Shown here one piece after another: positions 26,754-36,557 of a stretch of DNA of 64,000 bases; position 1 is the first letter of the stretch; the number at the start of each line of letters is the position of its first letter. A program made the translations under genes and the position numbers. Under the pieces are notes generated by a model, which saw only the letters and a list, made by a program, of their open reading frames with translations, was not told where the DNA came from and made no database searches. Source of the DNA: Qipengyuania psychrotolerans (GTDB lineage: Bacteria > Pseudomonadota > Alphaproteobacteria > Sphingomonadales > Sphingomonadaceae); assembly GCF_019711355.1 (NCBI RefSeq), contig NZ_CP081297.1:496001-560000 (forward strand), read 5' to 3'.

Positions 26754-29178
26754 TGGCAAATGGATCGGACCCGCCTCGTGGAGCGCGAAGGAAGCCCGTG
26801 CGGGCGACCGCCTTCCCTACGCCAGGCTGATTGACGCAAACACCATCATGCTGCGTGACGGCAGCGTCATGACTGCACTGCAGGTCCCAGGCCTGCTTTT
26901 CGAAACTGAAGATAGCGAAGCGCTCAACGCTCATGCTGCAACGCGCGAGGTAATGCTGCGCAGCACGCTCGATGCGCGGTTCGTCATGTATCATCACGTC
27001 ATCCGTCGCCGTGTTTCGGTCGATCTCGATGCCGAATTTCCCGATCCCATCAGCCGCCATATCGACGGGCGTTGGAAGGAACGGCTCGGTTCCGGGAAGC
27101 TGTTCGTGAACGACCAGTTCGTCACGCTAATTCGCCGTCCTGCGCGCGGTAAGGCCGGGCTGGCCGAGCGGCTCAGCAAAAAGGCCAGGCGCCAGAAGGA
27201 AAGACTCGAACCCGATGCCAAGGACATTCGTTCCTTGCGGGCGGCAGCACAGGGCCTGATCGCTTCCCTCCAGGCTTATGGCGCAACCCCGCTGGGTGAA
27301 TATATCGGTCCGCAGGGCAGCGTGAACTCAGAGATGCTCGAACTGCTCTCTGCGCTCTATAACGGCGAAATGCGACCGGTTCGCAAGCCATCGGACGAAG
27401 TCGATATCGGTCAGATGCTGCCCTATCGCCGCGCAAGCTTTGGCCTTGATGCAATGGAAGTGCGCGGCTCTGGCTCGCCTGAGTTTAGCGCAATACTCGG
27501 CCTGAAGGATTATCCCGAAGCAACTTCTCCAGGCCTTCTCGATGGACTGCTGCGACTGCCCTACGAGATGGTCGTTAGCGAGAGCTACGCACCTGCTGAA
27601 CGCCAGACGGCGCGCGAACGAATGGATCTGGCGATCCGCCGATTGAAATCCGCCGACGAGGATGCTGCGGCAGAACGATCGGACATGATGGCCGCCCGAG
27701 ATGCGCTGGGGAATGGTGCCGTCGGATTTGGCGATCACCATCTTACGGTTCTTGTCAGGGAACGTAACTTGGCCCGCCTGGATGATGCCACTGCCGCTTG
27801 CGCAGCCGCCTTGGCGGACACAGGAGCGATCGCGGTGCGCGAAGATACCAATCTCGAGCCGGCTTTCTGGGCCCAGTTTCCTGGCAATGAAGGTTATCTG
27901 GTTCGCCGCGCGCTGATCTCCAGTGCGAACATGGCAAGCTTCGGCTCGTTCCATGGCTTTGCTCTGGGTCAGGCCCAAGGCAATCACTGGGGTGATGCGG
28001 TCACCCTCCTGGAAACTACCAGTGCCACTCCGTTCTTCTTCAATTTCCATCACGGCGATCTCGGCAATTTTTCGGTTATAGGGCCGAGCGGTTCGGGCAA
28101 GACGGTGGTGATGAACTTCCTGGCCGCACAGGCCCAGAAGTTCTCGCCGCGCACGATCCTGTTCGACAAGGATCGCGGTGCTGAGCTCTTCATCCGGGGC
28201 ATCGGCGGGCGCTATGACAGCATCCGCGCGGGTGAACCGACCGGGTTCAACCCGCTTTCTCTTCCTGATACTCCGGGTAACAAGGCATTCCTGCGCGATT
28301 GGTTGTCCGTGCTGCTGAAGGCCGAGGGGCCTGAAGAAGACGCCACGATTGCCCAAGCCGTCGACGCAGCTTACTCCAACGATGCATCGCTCCGGCGCCT
28401 GCGCCATTTCAAGGAGCTGCTGTCCGGCAGCAAGCGCCCGCAGCCCGGCGATCTGGCCGATCGGCTGGCCGCCTGGATCGGCGAGGGTGAAAACGCCTGG
28501 TTGTTCGATAATCCGGAAGACAAGCTGGACCTGAGCGCCAGGGTGCTTGGCTTCGATATGACTGCGTTGCTCGAAAACCCGAAACTGCGCACGCCCGTCA
28601 TGATGTACTTGTTCCACCGCATCGAAGAACGGCTGGACGGCAAGCCGACGATGATCCTCATCGACGAGGGTTGGAAGGCACTGGACGACGAAGTATTCGC
28701 CGCGCGCATTCGAGACTGGCTCAAGACCCTCCGCAAGCGGAACGCCCTTGTCGGTTTTGCAACCCAGTCAGCGCGAGATGCGCTCGAAAGCCGAATATCC
28801 ACGGCGCTGGTCGAACAGACCGCCACGATGATCTTCATGCCGAACAGCCGCGCCCGGGCAGAGGATTACTGCGATGGTTTTGGCCTGACCAGCCATGAAC
28901 TCGCGCTCATTCGCACCCTGCCTGCGCACAGCCGCTGCTTCCTGGTGCGGCAGCCGGATGCGAGCGTTGTTGTGCGTCTTGATCTATCAGGCGCACCCGA
29001 AGTGCTGACACTCCTGTCCGGGCGTGAAAGCTCGGTGCGCCGCCTCGACCTGCTGCGTGCAGCGATGGGCGATGCGCCTGCCGACTGGTTTCCTGCTCTT
29101 ACCGGTACTGAATGGCCGGGCAGTGCATATGACCAGTCCGGGCCGGACGACATCCATCTTGAAGTCGCTGCGGAATGA
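26743..29178 (+). CDS. virB4: VirB4-type secretion ATPase
   Basis: This 811-residue ATPase has the CagE/TrbE/VirB N-terminal domain and a C-terminal P-loop domain. Walker A is GPSGSGKTVV (residues 447-454 and following) and Walker B is MILIDEGWKAL. QSARDAL and TATMIFMPNSRAR are typical late motifs. It energises pilus assembly and substrate transfer at the inner membrane. It overlaps virB3 by 11 bases and virB6 by 4 bases. Confidence 0.95.
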   Translation: MPRNGKWIGPASWSAKEARAGDRLPYARLIDANTIMLRDGSVMTALQVPGLLFETEDSEALNAHAATREVMLRSTLDARFVMYHHVIRRRVSVDLDAEFPDPISRHIDGRWKERLGSGKLFVNDQFVTLIRRPARGKAGLAERLSKKARRQKERLEPDAKDIRSLRAAAQGLIASLQAYGATPLGEYIGPQGSVNSEMLELLSALYNGEMRPVRKPSDEVDIGQMLPYRRASFGLDAMEVRGSGSPEFSAILGLKDYPEATSPGLLDGLLRLPYEMVVSESYAPAERQTARERMDLAIRRLKSADEDAAAERSDMMAARDALGNGAVGFGDHHLTVLVRERNLARLDDATAACAAALADTGAIAVREDTNLEPAFWAQFPGNEGYLVRRALISSANMASFGSFHGFALGQAQGNHWGDAVTLLETTSATPFFFNFHHGDLGNFSVIGPSGSGKTVVMNFLAAQAQKFSPRTILFDKDRGAELFIRGIGGRYDSIRAGEPTGFNPLSLPDTPGNKAFLRDWLSVLLKAEGPEEDATIAQAVDAAYSNDASLRRLRHFKELLSGSKRPQPGDLADRLAAWIGEGENAWLFDNPEDKLDLSARVLGFDMTALLENPKLRTPVMMYLFHRIEERLDGKPTMILIDEGWKALDDEVFAARIRDWLKTLRKRNALVGFATQSARDALESRISTALVEQTATMIFMPNSRARAEDYCDGFGLTSHELALIRTLPAHSRCFLVRQPDASVVVRLDLSGAPEVLTLLSGRESSVRRLDLLRAAMGDAPADWFPALTGTEWPGSAYDQSGPDDIHLEVAAE

Positions 29179-30356
29179 CCAGCGCGACGTGCCAGCAAGT
29201 GACCGAACAAGTGGGCAATGGCGTCGCTGCGGCGCTGCGCGGCGTCGACTGCGTGGCAGGCGAGACCTCGGCCGCGGCATTCGGACGGCTGTTCGCACCA
29301 GGCGGTGCGCTTGGCACTACCTTGACGATCGTTCTGACGCTTTACATCGCGATCTTCGGCTTCCTGTTGCTGACCGGTCGGACGAACATCGGCGTCAGAT
29401 CGCTGGTGCCGCGCATGATGACGCTGGGACTGGTACTGACCTTTGCCACCAGCTGGGTCGCTTATCAGAGCGTGGTCTGGAACCTTGCTGTAAGCGCGCC
29501 CGATTATCTCGCGGGTATTCTTACCGGCAGCCAAGGCTCTGCTACCGATACATTTGCCCAGAAGATCGACGTGGTATTCATCGCAATTCAGGAAGCGAGC
29601 GGCGGCAGTTCCGATTTTTCTGCCTTCTCGCCGCAAGGCATGATGTGGCTCGGCGCCATGCTTTTCATGTTGGGCACTGCCGGACTGCTCGTCACGACCA
29701 AAATCGCCCTCGGCATCCTCGTCGCGCTAGGCCCGGTTTTCGTGGTCATGGCTCTGTTCAACGGCACACGTGGTTTGTTCACTGGCTGGCTCAAGGGCCT
29801 GGTCCTTTGCGCGCTCGCGCCGCTTTTTGCGGTAATGGGCGGGTCGATAATGCTCGAACTTGCGGTCCCGATCCTATCCTCGCTCACCGCCAACCCAGGC
29901 ATGGTCCCGGCACAGGCTGGCATGGCATTCTTCATGATCGGCGCTGTTCATGTCGCGCTGATGTTCCTCGTGCTCAAAGTGGCCGGCGCGATGGTATCGG
30001 GCTGGACCGTTTTCGGTCTTGTACCTTCCAAAGATGAAGGTGACAGTTTCACCTCGCTCTCATCAGCGCCATCATCCGCATACCAGCCGCAGGTGGCGGC
30101 GGCGCAAGCTTTCACCCAAGCTAGCGATCAGGCACGCCGGATCGACGTTTCGGCAACCGCCACCGCCGCTCCTGCCAATGATGGCGGCACAGGCCGCGGC
30201 GATACTGTCCGTACGACCAAGGTCCATACCACCGCTTCGGCAAGCAGCCGGGCGAGCCCTGATAGCACCCTCCCGAGCCGTACGATGGGTATCGGCAACC
30301 GTTTCAAGCCAGCGCCAATGCGCGGCCCTGCACCTTCCACGGAGATTTCACGATGA
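29175..30356 (+). CDS. virB6: VirB6/TrbL-type channel protein
   Basis: The 393-residue polytopic protein has about six to seven hydrophobic spans (for example TLTIVLTLYIAIFGFLLLTG), the central GAMLFMLGTAGLLVTTKIALG region and a hydrophilic Ser/Ala/Thr-rich tail of about 100 residues. VirB6 proteins form the inner-membrane channel. The gene overlaps virB4 by 4 bases and virB9 by 4 bases. No virB5 or virB8 gene lies on either side. Confidence 0.85.
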   Translation: MTSATCQQVTEQVGNGVAAALRGVDCVAGETSAAAFGRLFAPGGALGTTLTIVLTLYIAIFGFLLLTGRTNIGVRSLVPRMMTLGLVLTFATSWVAYQSVVWNLAVSAPDYLAGILTGSQGSATDTFAQKIDVVFIAIQEASGGSSDFSAFSPQGMMWLGAMLFMLGTAGLLVTTKIALGILVALGPVFVVMALFNGTRGLFTGWLKGLVLCALAPLFAVMGGSIMLELAVPILSSLTANPGMVPAQAGMAFFMIGAVHVALMFLVLKVAGAMVSGWTVFGLVPSKDEGDSFTSLSSAPSSAYQPQVAAAQAFTQASDQARRIDVSATATAAPANDGGTGRGDTVRTTKVHTTASASSRASPDSTLPSRTMGIGNRFKPAPMRGPAPSTEISR

Positions 30357-31126
30357 TACGCGCAGTGCTTCCCGCGCTAGCCCTCGTCCTGGCCGCAACA
30401 TCAGCCTCGGCCGATACTCGGTTGGTCGAGGTGACTTACGACGAATTTTCGGTCGTCACGATCCCCGGCCGCGTCAATGTTCAGGCCAGCATCGTGTTTG
30501 GCGATGATGAGGTGATCGAGAACGTCGCCATCGGCAACTCCTCAACCTGGCAAGTCACGCCGAACAAGCGGGCGAACATCCTGTTCGTCAAACCACTTGA
30601 AGCGCGTGCGGCGACAAATCTCACGGTCGTAACCAGCGAGCGCACCTATCTGTTCGATCTGGTCGCCTCACCCAGTTCGAAGCCGCTCTATGTGCTGCGT
30701 TTCGACTATCCGATCGATCCAGAAGAGGAAGCGCGCAAGGCGCGGATGGCAGAAGCGGAAACTGCTCCCGCGCAGGCCGCGAATCCTTTCTCGGCCGTTG
30801 ACCCGGCAGAGCTTAATTTCGCATGGAGCGGGGAAGGTGAAATCGACCTTCTGCCAGATCGTGCATTTGACGATGGCGACGCGACCTTCCTCAGCTGGCC
30901 AGTGGGCAGGGATGTGCCTGCGATCCTGGTGACCAATGCAAAGGGCGATGAAGGACCGGTAAATTATACCGTTCGCGGTGAAATCATCGTGATCGACGGT
31001 GTACCGCGCAGCATTATCCTGCGTTCCGGCAAGGACAGTGCGACCTTGGTCAACACCGGACCCGAGCGGGCTATCGATACTTCTGAGCGCAGCGATGCCG
31101 CGCTTGCCCAGAGGGGGGTCAGCTAA
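30353..31126 (+). CDS. virB9: VirB9/TrbG-type outer-membrane core protein
   Basis: The 257-residue periplasmic protein has a signal peptide (LPALALVLAATSASA). Its N-terminal domain includes ERTYLFDLV, and an Ala/Glu linker leads to a C-terminal domain with a TFLSWPVGRDVPAIL-type strand pattern and VDGVPRSIILRSGKDSA. It forms the outer core ring with VirB10 and normally VirB7. No separate VirB7 lipoprotein gene was found nearby. Confidence 0.88.
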   Translation: MIRAVLPALALVLAATSASADTRLVEVTYDEFSVVTIPGRVNVQASIVFGDDEVIENVAIGNSSTWQVTPNKRANILFVKPLEARAATNLTVVTSERTYLFDLVASPSSKPLYVLRFDYPIDPEEEARKARMAEAETAPAQAANPFSAVDPAELNFAWSGEGEIDLLPDRAFDDGDATFLSWPVGRDVPAILVTNAKGDEGPVNYTVRGEIIVIDGVPRSIILRSGKDSATLVNTGPERAIDTSERSDAALAQRGVS

Positions 31127-32262
31127 TGCGTCTCGCCATGCGCCTGCCCGAAAAAAAGCCCGGTGACAGTTCAGTCGCCAACGATATCGACCCGCGCGAT
31201 GAAGCTGGCGCAGAGATCATCGATCTCGCACAGCATAATGGATTCCCTGCCGTTGCCCGGCCGGGCGGCACCTCCGATGCAATGGGCATGGTGGCGGGCA
31301 TCGCCATCGTCGCTGGGCTTGGTGCCGTTACATTGTGGAGCATGAGCGCCGCACGCATGCCGGAGCCCCAGGGGATCGGTGGTGCCCAGCCCGAAGTGGC
31401 CGCTGTCGCCGCTCCCACTCCCGAGGTCGTTGCGGCTCCGAGCGCGGCGCTGGAGCCGCCGACGCCCCAACAACGGGCCGCCATGGCAGATCCTGCGCCT
31501 GCACCGGTTCTGGCCGCCGCGCCGCAGCAAGCCGTAGCGCCCAACACATACAGCAGTCCCACGGTCATATTCGACGCTGGTAGTTCCCCCGCGACCGGTC
31601 CGGCGGCAGCACTTGGGTCCGAAGCAACCGGTGAGACTTCAGCCACCGGCAATTCGGCAACAGATTTTGCCAGCCGCGTCGGCGGAGTGGGAGGGGCGCC
31701 TGCACAAGCAAAGGCGATGACCAACCCGTCGACGACGGTCACCCAAGGGACGCTAATTCCGGCGGTGCTCGAGACCGCGATCGACACGAATGTGCCCGGA
31801 TATGTCCGCGCAGTCGTCAGCCAGGACGTACGCAGCTTTGATGGTACGAAGGTGCTGGTTCCGCGATCGAGCAGGCTCATCGGGCAATATCAATCGGGCA
31901 TGCAGAACGGCCAGAAACGCGCCTATGTGATCTGGACGCGGCTTATCCGGCCCGATGGTGCGTCGGTGAACCTTGCCTCGCCCGCTATCGGCTTTGATGG
32001 CACGACAGGATTGCAAGGCAAGGTGACGGGGGGCGGGTTCTTCCAGCGCTTTGGCTCGGCCGTATTGCTATCGGTCGTCGGCGGTCTGGGTACCTTGGCG
32101 TCGGGCGGCGCCGGCGGCGTGCTGATCGGTGGAGCGGGTCAGTCGGCCGCGTCAACCGCCGCACAGCAGGACGGGCAGCGCGGTCCCACTGTGCGCGTGC
32201 GTATGGGCGAGCCAATCCGTATCTTCACTGCGCGCGATCTAGATTTCTCGAGGGTGAGTTGA
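31126..32262 (+). CDS. virB10: VirB10/TrbI-type core protein
   Basis: The 378-residue protein has a short cytoplasmic N-terminus, one membrane span near residues 48-68 and a long Pro/Ala-rich linker. Its C-terminal beta-barrel domain contains GTLIPAVLETAIDTNVPG and VLVPRSSRLIGQYQSGM. It spans both membranes and senses ATPase state. Its ATG shares one base with the virB9 stop codon. Confidence 0.93.
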   Translation: MRLAMRLPEKKPGDSSVANDIDPRDEAGAEIIDLAQHNGFPAVARPGGTSDAMGMVAGIAIVAGLGAVTLWSMSAARMPEPQGIGGAQPEVAAVAAPTPEVVAAPSAALEPPTPQQRAAMADPAPAPVLAAAPQQAVAPNTYSSPTVIFDAGSSPATGPAAALGSEATGETSATGNSATDFASRVGGVGGAPAQAKAMTNPSTTVTQGTLIPAVLETAIDTNVPGYVRAVVSQDVRSFDGTKVLVPRSSRLIGQYQSGMQNGQKRAYVIWTRLIRPDGASVNLASPAIGFDGTTGLQGKVTGGGFFQRFGSAVLLSVVGGLGTLASGGAGGVLIGGAGQSAASTAAQQDGQRGPTVRVRMGEPIRIFTARDLDFSRVS

Positions 32263-32281
32263 AGGCACGCAAGGACAGTCG

Positions 32282-33301
32282 ATGACCGCCGATATCCATC
32301 CCTTTCAGCCCGACGAAAACGCTTTGCCGGTGAATTTGAATGGCGAGCGCAGCGTCTATCTCGATGCCTATCTCAAACCATTTTCCGAATGGCTCAATCG
32401 CGACACGGTCACTGAAATTCTCGTCAACAGGCCCGGCGAGGTCTGGGTGGAAGATGTCGCTGCGGGCGGGATGCAGAAGATTGAACGACCCGAGATCGAT
32501 GATCGACTGATCCAGCGGCTAGCCGAACAGGTTGCCCGGGTCAGTCATCAGGGCATCAATCGGGAGCATCCGCTGCTCGGGGCGACGCTGCCGGATGGCG
32601 CGCGCGTGCAGTTCTGCGGCCCTCCCGCAGCGCGCAAGCATTGGGCCATGGCTATCCGTCGCCATCGCAGGCTGGACCTGCCACTCGACGCGTACGACAC
32701 CGGGCCATTGTCCAAGGGCCAGCATCCGGCGCTCCCAGATGCGCAGGCCGAACCAATCGCTTTTTTGCGAGAAGCAATTCGCCAGCGCCGCACGATCTTG
32801 GTGTCCGGTGGTACCAGCACGGGCAAGACCACGTTCCTGAACGCGATGCTTGGCGAAATTCCGCGACACGAACGCGTCGTCCTTGTCGAAGACACGCCTG
32901 AATTGAAGTTCCCGGGAGAGAACGGTGTCGGGCTGGTCGCTGTCAAAGGCGAACTGGGCGAAGCAAAAGTCTCGGCCAACGAATTGCTGCAGGCTGCGCT
33001 GCGCCTGAGGCCTGACCGTATTGTGCTGGGCGAGCTGCGCGGCGCGGAAAGCGTCAGCTTCCTCCGGGCGATCAATACCGGCCACCCCGGCAGCTTCTCC
33101 ACGATCCACGCCAACAGCCTTCGCGGGGCGCTGGAGCAGCTGTCCTTGATGGTCATGCAAACGGGAATCGGGCTCACACGGCAGGACACCATTGCTTATG
33201 CCGCAAGCGTTATCGACGTACTTGTACAACTCAAGCGTGATGAAAACGGCAAGCGCGGAATTGCGCAAATCGCCGAAAGTGCCGATTTGCTCGTCCCGTA
33301 A
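32282..33301 (+). CDS. virB11: VirB11-type hexameric ATPase
   Basis: The 339-residue traffic ATPase has Walker A GGTSTGKT (residues 176-183), VEDTPELKF, LRPDRIVLGELRG (Walker B region) and a TGHPGSFSTIHANS His box, the set found in VirB11. It switches the machine between pilus assembly and transfer. AAGGA precedes the ATG. It is the last gene of the cluster; no VirD4 coupling protein or relaxase follows. Confidence 0.94.
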   Translation: MTADIHPFQPDENALPVNLNGERSVYLDAYLKPFSEWLNRDTVTEILVNRPGEVWVEDVAAGGMQKIERPEIDDRLIQRLAEQVARVSHQGINREHPLLGATLPDGARVQFCGPPAARKHWAMAIRRHRRLDLPLDAYDTGPLSKGQHPALPDAQAEPIAFLREAIRQRRTILVSGGTSTGKTTFLNAMLGEIPRHERVVLVEDTPELKFPGENGVGLVAVKGELGEAKVSANELLQAALRLRPDRIVLGELRGAESVSFLRAINTGHPGSFSTIHANSLRGALEQLSLMVMQTGIGLTRQDTIAYAASVIDVLVQLKRDENGKRGIAQIAESADLLVP

Positions 33302-33498
33302 GGCATTTATACCAATTTTCTGAAAACCCTCAATGCCGTAGCGTCATCGCAATGTTGGGCACTTCGCAACCGCAACATATCCAGTGCAAAGTGGTGGTGC
33401 AGCGCAACAATAATGCGCAATCCCTTGCCTGAATACGATTTCATGATAGCTTTTCCCTCCAGACCGCCGCGAGAGACGGTCAGACGAGGAGAGGGAAT
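33302..33498 (+). other. Leader region of the third TonB receptor
   Basis: No gene is visible. The stretch holds a direct repeat of GCGCAA at 13-base spacing near 33403-33421 and a small GACCG/CGGTC hairpin near 33460-33482, just before the GGAGAGGGA ribosome site. No Fur- or PHO-like site was recognised. Confidence 0.35.
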
Positions 33499-36400
33499 AT
33501 GAGGATCAGAGCAGGCCTTTTGGCCGGTATCTGCGCAGGTGCGCTCGCCGTTCCAGCCTACGCGCAAGACGTCACTGGAGACGATAGCCAATCGGGGATT
33601 GCGGAAACGACCGACAATAACCGCGTCATTATCGTTACCGCGCAGCGACAAGCGCAAAGCTTGCAGGAAGTTCCAATCGCGGTCAGCGCATTCGATGCCG
33701 AGGCACTTGAGGCGCAGCAGATCGAAAATGCGAGCGATCTTCAGCTGACCCTTCCCAACGTCTCTTTCACCAAGTCGAACTTCACCAGTTCCAGCTTTAC
33801 CATTCGCGGTATCGGCGACCTTTGCGTTGGCGTCACCTGCGATGCAGCGACTGCGATCCATGTGAACGGTTCGCCGCTGTTCGGAACGCGCCTGTTCGAA
33901 GCGGAATATTTCGATCTTGAGCGGGTCGAAGTTCTTCGCGGTCCGCAAGGGACCTTGTTCGGACGCAACGCGACATCAGGCGTGGTCAACGTAGTTACGG
34001 CAAAGCCGGACCTGTCGGGCTTTGGTGCTGCCGCCGAATTTGAATACGGCAACTATAACAGCATCAAGACCAAGGGCATGGTCAATGTGCCCATCGGCGA
34101 AACCATCGGTGTCCGCGTCGCAGGCTATTATCTGAACCGTGATGGTTACACCGAGAACCTCTATGACGGTTCCGACATCGATGGCCGCGACATGTACGCG
34201 ATCCGCGGATCGCTGCGCTTTGAACCGACCGCGAACACCACAATCGATCTGATGGGGTTCTACTTCCGCGAGGACGATGACCGGCTGCGCATTCAAAAGC
34301 AGACCTGTCAGCGCGATCCCACCGGCGTTCTCGGCTGTCTCAACACCCGCCGCGATTTCGACAGCACGAATGCGAACTCCACACTTGCCACCGTCCTGAC
34401 TTCGGCGGAACTTTTCCGCATCCAGGGCATCCCCGATGCCTTGGCGCTTGGCAGCGTTTACGGTGAGGACGGCTTCGCCAATTTCGACGAGCCGGATAAT
34501 GTGCGCGTCGTCAACACACCCTTCCAGCCGAATTATTTCGCGGACGAGCTGCAATTGCAGGCGCATCTCGATCAGGCGATCGGTTCAATGAACCTGTCGG
34601 TGACCGGTATTTACCAGGAAACCACGGTCGATAGCCGCCAGGATTACAATCTCGGCGTGCTTGATCGCAGCGGTTATGCGACGGCGCTCAATACGCTCGC
34701 CTTTTTCGGAGCGAACGGCTTGCCGACTGGTGTGGCCAACCCGCCTTTTATTCCGGGGTCATCGGCTTATTTCTCGCCGATCGTGGCGGCACTCATTCCC
34801 GGCGGTCCTGACGGGCAACTTTGTACCTCGAACAATCTGCAGGGCAACCAAGGCGTCTTCGAGGGTCACTCGATATGCTCCGATGCACCGCTCAGCTTCG
34901 ACAGGTCCAATCAGGATCAGACTTCGTGGGCAGGGGAGGTCATCCTCTCAAGCGATCTCGATGGTCCGCTGAACTTCTTGGTCGGGGGAATTTACGCCGA
35001 ATCCGAAGTCAGCGAAAACAGCTACTATGTAAACAATTTCGGGCTCGACTATGCCACCGCCATACTCGGGACATTCGCAGCTTTCGCAAATACCGACCCG
35101 GATACCGGCGCACCTGCGCCGTTGCCGCCATCCTATCTCGCGACATCGATGTATCGAAACAATACGACTGATTTCAAACTGAAGAGCTTCGGTATCTTCG
35201 GCGAAGTCTACTACGATATCAGCGATCGCCTGAAGTTCACTGGCGGCCTGCGTTACAATGACGACACGAAGAGCGTCACCGCGCGGACAACACTTGCCAG
35301 CTTCCTGAACCCGTTCAGCAACGATGGCGATCCGTTCGATTCTCCTTTCGTCGGCGGTTATGACGCTGATCCGGGGACGGACGGCAACCAGTTGTTCCAG
35401 ACCCGCGAGGTGTCGTTCAACGAAATCACTGGCCGTGCCGTTCTGGATTACGAGATCAGCCCGGACAACAAATTGTATTTCTCGTACTCGCGAGGCTACA
35501 AGTCGGGCGGTATCAACCCACCGCTTTCGCCGATCTTCGCTGTCGCCGAGAGCTTCGGTTCAGAGCAGATCGACGCCTTTGAAATCGGGTCGAAGAACAC
35601 GTTCCTCGACGGTGCGGCACAGGTGAACCTCACCGGCTTCTACTACGATTACAAAGGTCTCCAGCTCAGCCGTATTGTCGCCCGTACTTCGGTCAACGAT
35701 ACGATTGATGCCAAGATCTGGGGCCTGGAACTGGAGACGGTTTTCTCGCCGAGCTATAACTGGCTGATCAACATGAACCTCAGCTACCTCAATGCCGAGG
35801 TTGCAGGCGATCAGTTCTTCACTAACCCGCGCGATCCCGGTGGCGGCGATCCGGATGCCGTGATCATCAAGGATCTCGGCAATGGTTCGCATTGTGCGAT
35901 CACGGGCGCGGGCGCTGATGCCTTTGTCAACTTCCTCAATCCGTTCTTCGGCCTGCAAGGTACCAATGAATTCCCCAGCGACGGCGGCATCGCCTCGTCG
36001 GGTGCTTTCGGTATCTGCAGCATCTATGAGGCTGCGGTAACCGGCAATATCGGGGCCATTGATCCTGCCTTGGTCGCGCTTCAGCCGTTCATTGACAGCT
36101 TCGGTGCGCTCTCGGTGCTGAGCCCGGGTGTCGAGGTAAACCTCAAGGGCAACAAACTGCCCCAGGCGCCTGAATACAAGGCATCGATCGGCGTGCAGTA
36201 CACGGCCGAATTCGGTGGCGGCATGACACTGGTACCGCGCTTTGACCTTGCACTCACCGGCGAACAGTACGGCAATGTGTTCAACGGCTCGGTCAACCGG
36301 ATCGAACCGTTCGTACAGGCCAATGCTCAAATCCAGCTCAACTCAGCTGACGAGCGCTGGTATGTCCGTGCTTTCGTACAGAATATCTTCGATGCCAACT

Positions 36401-36504
36401 CGGTCACAGGGCTTTACCTGACCGACGCATCATCGGGGAACTTCACCAACATCTTCACACTCGATCCGCGCCGCTACGGCGTCGCGATTGGCGCGAAGTT
36501 CTAA
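33499..36504 (+). CDS. TonB-dependent receptor (large, FecA/CirA-like plug)
   Basis: The 1001-residue outer-membrane receptor has a signal peptide ending AVPAYAQ and a TonB-box-like RVIIVTAQR. Its classical plug (about 45-160) contains LQEVPIAVSAF, FTIRGIG, VEVLRGPQGTLFGRNATSGVVNVVT. The barrel contains YSRGYKSGGINP and ends in GVAIGAKF. The plug is of the sphingomonad type often linked to uptake of plant-derived or other organic compounds; the ligand cannot be told from sequence. It stands alone, 197 bases after virB11. Confidence 0.9.
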   Translation: MRIRAGLLAGICAGALAVPAYAQDVTGDDSQSGIAETTDNNRVIIVTAQRQAQSLQEVPIAVSAFDAEALEAQQIENASDLQLTLPNVSFTKSNFTSSSFTIRGIGDLCVGVTCDAATAIHVNGSPLFGTRLFEAEYFDLERVEVLRGPQGTLFGRNATSGVVNVVTAKPDLSGFGAAAEFEYGNYNSIKTKGMVNVPIGETIGVRVAGYYLNRDGYTENLYDGSDIDGRDMYAIRGSLRFEPTANTTIDLMGFYFREDDDRLRIQKQTCQRDPTGVLGCLNTRRDFDSTNANSTLATVLTSAELFRIQGIPDALALGSVYGEDGFANFDEPDNVRVVNTPFQPNYFADELQLQAHLDQAIGSMNLSVTGIYQETTVDSRQDYNLGVLDRSGYATALNTLAFFGANGLPTGVANPPFIPGSSAYFSPIVAALIPGGPDGQLCTSNNLQGNQGVFEGHSICSDAPLSFDRSNQDQTSWAGEVILSSDLDGPLNFLVGGIYAESEVSENSYYVNNFGLDYATAILGTFAAFANTDPDTGAPAPLPPSYLATSMYRNNTTDFKLKSFGIFGEVYYDISDRLKFTGGLRYNDDTKSVTARTTLASFLNPFSNDGDPFDSPFVGGYDADPGTDGNQLFQTREVSFNEITGRAVLDYEISPDNKLYFSYSRGYKSGGINPPLSPIFAVAESFGSEQIDAFEIGSKNTFLDGAAQVNLTGFYYDYKGLQLSRIVARTSVNDTIDAKIWGLELETVFSPSYNWLINMNLSYLNAEVAGDQFFTNPRDPGGGDPDAVIIKDLGNGSHCAITGAGADAFVNFLNPFFGLQGTNEFPSDGGIASSGAFGICSIYEAAVTGNIGAIDPALVALQPFIDSFGALSVLSPGVEVNLKGNKLPQAPEYKASIGVQYTAEFGGGMTLVPRFDLALTGEQYGNVFNGSVNRIEPFVQANAQIQLNSADERWYVRAFVQNIFDANSVTGLYLTDASSGNFTNIFTLDPRRYGVAIGAKF

Positions 36505-36529
36505 GACATCTGGTAAAAGGGAAACGGGA

Positions 36530-36557
36530 AGGGGCGGTCCAGTGGGCCGCCCTTTTT
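36530..36557 (+). terminator. Intrinsic terminator after the third TonB receptor
   Basis: A GGGCGG/CCGCCC stem, extended by an inner TCC/GG pairing, is followed by TTTTT. It lies between the receptor and the convergent transporter gene, whose stop codon follows immediately. Confidence 0.8.

Noticed and set aside
27328..28617. A 429-codon frame opposite virB4
   Set aside because: It is antisense to the ATPase domain of virB4 and shows no family signature.
25529..33301. Integrated conjugative element or prophage
   Set aside because: No integrase, relaxase, coupling protein or flanking repeats were seen around the virB genes.
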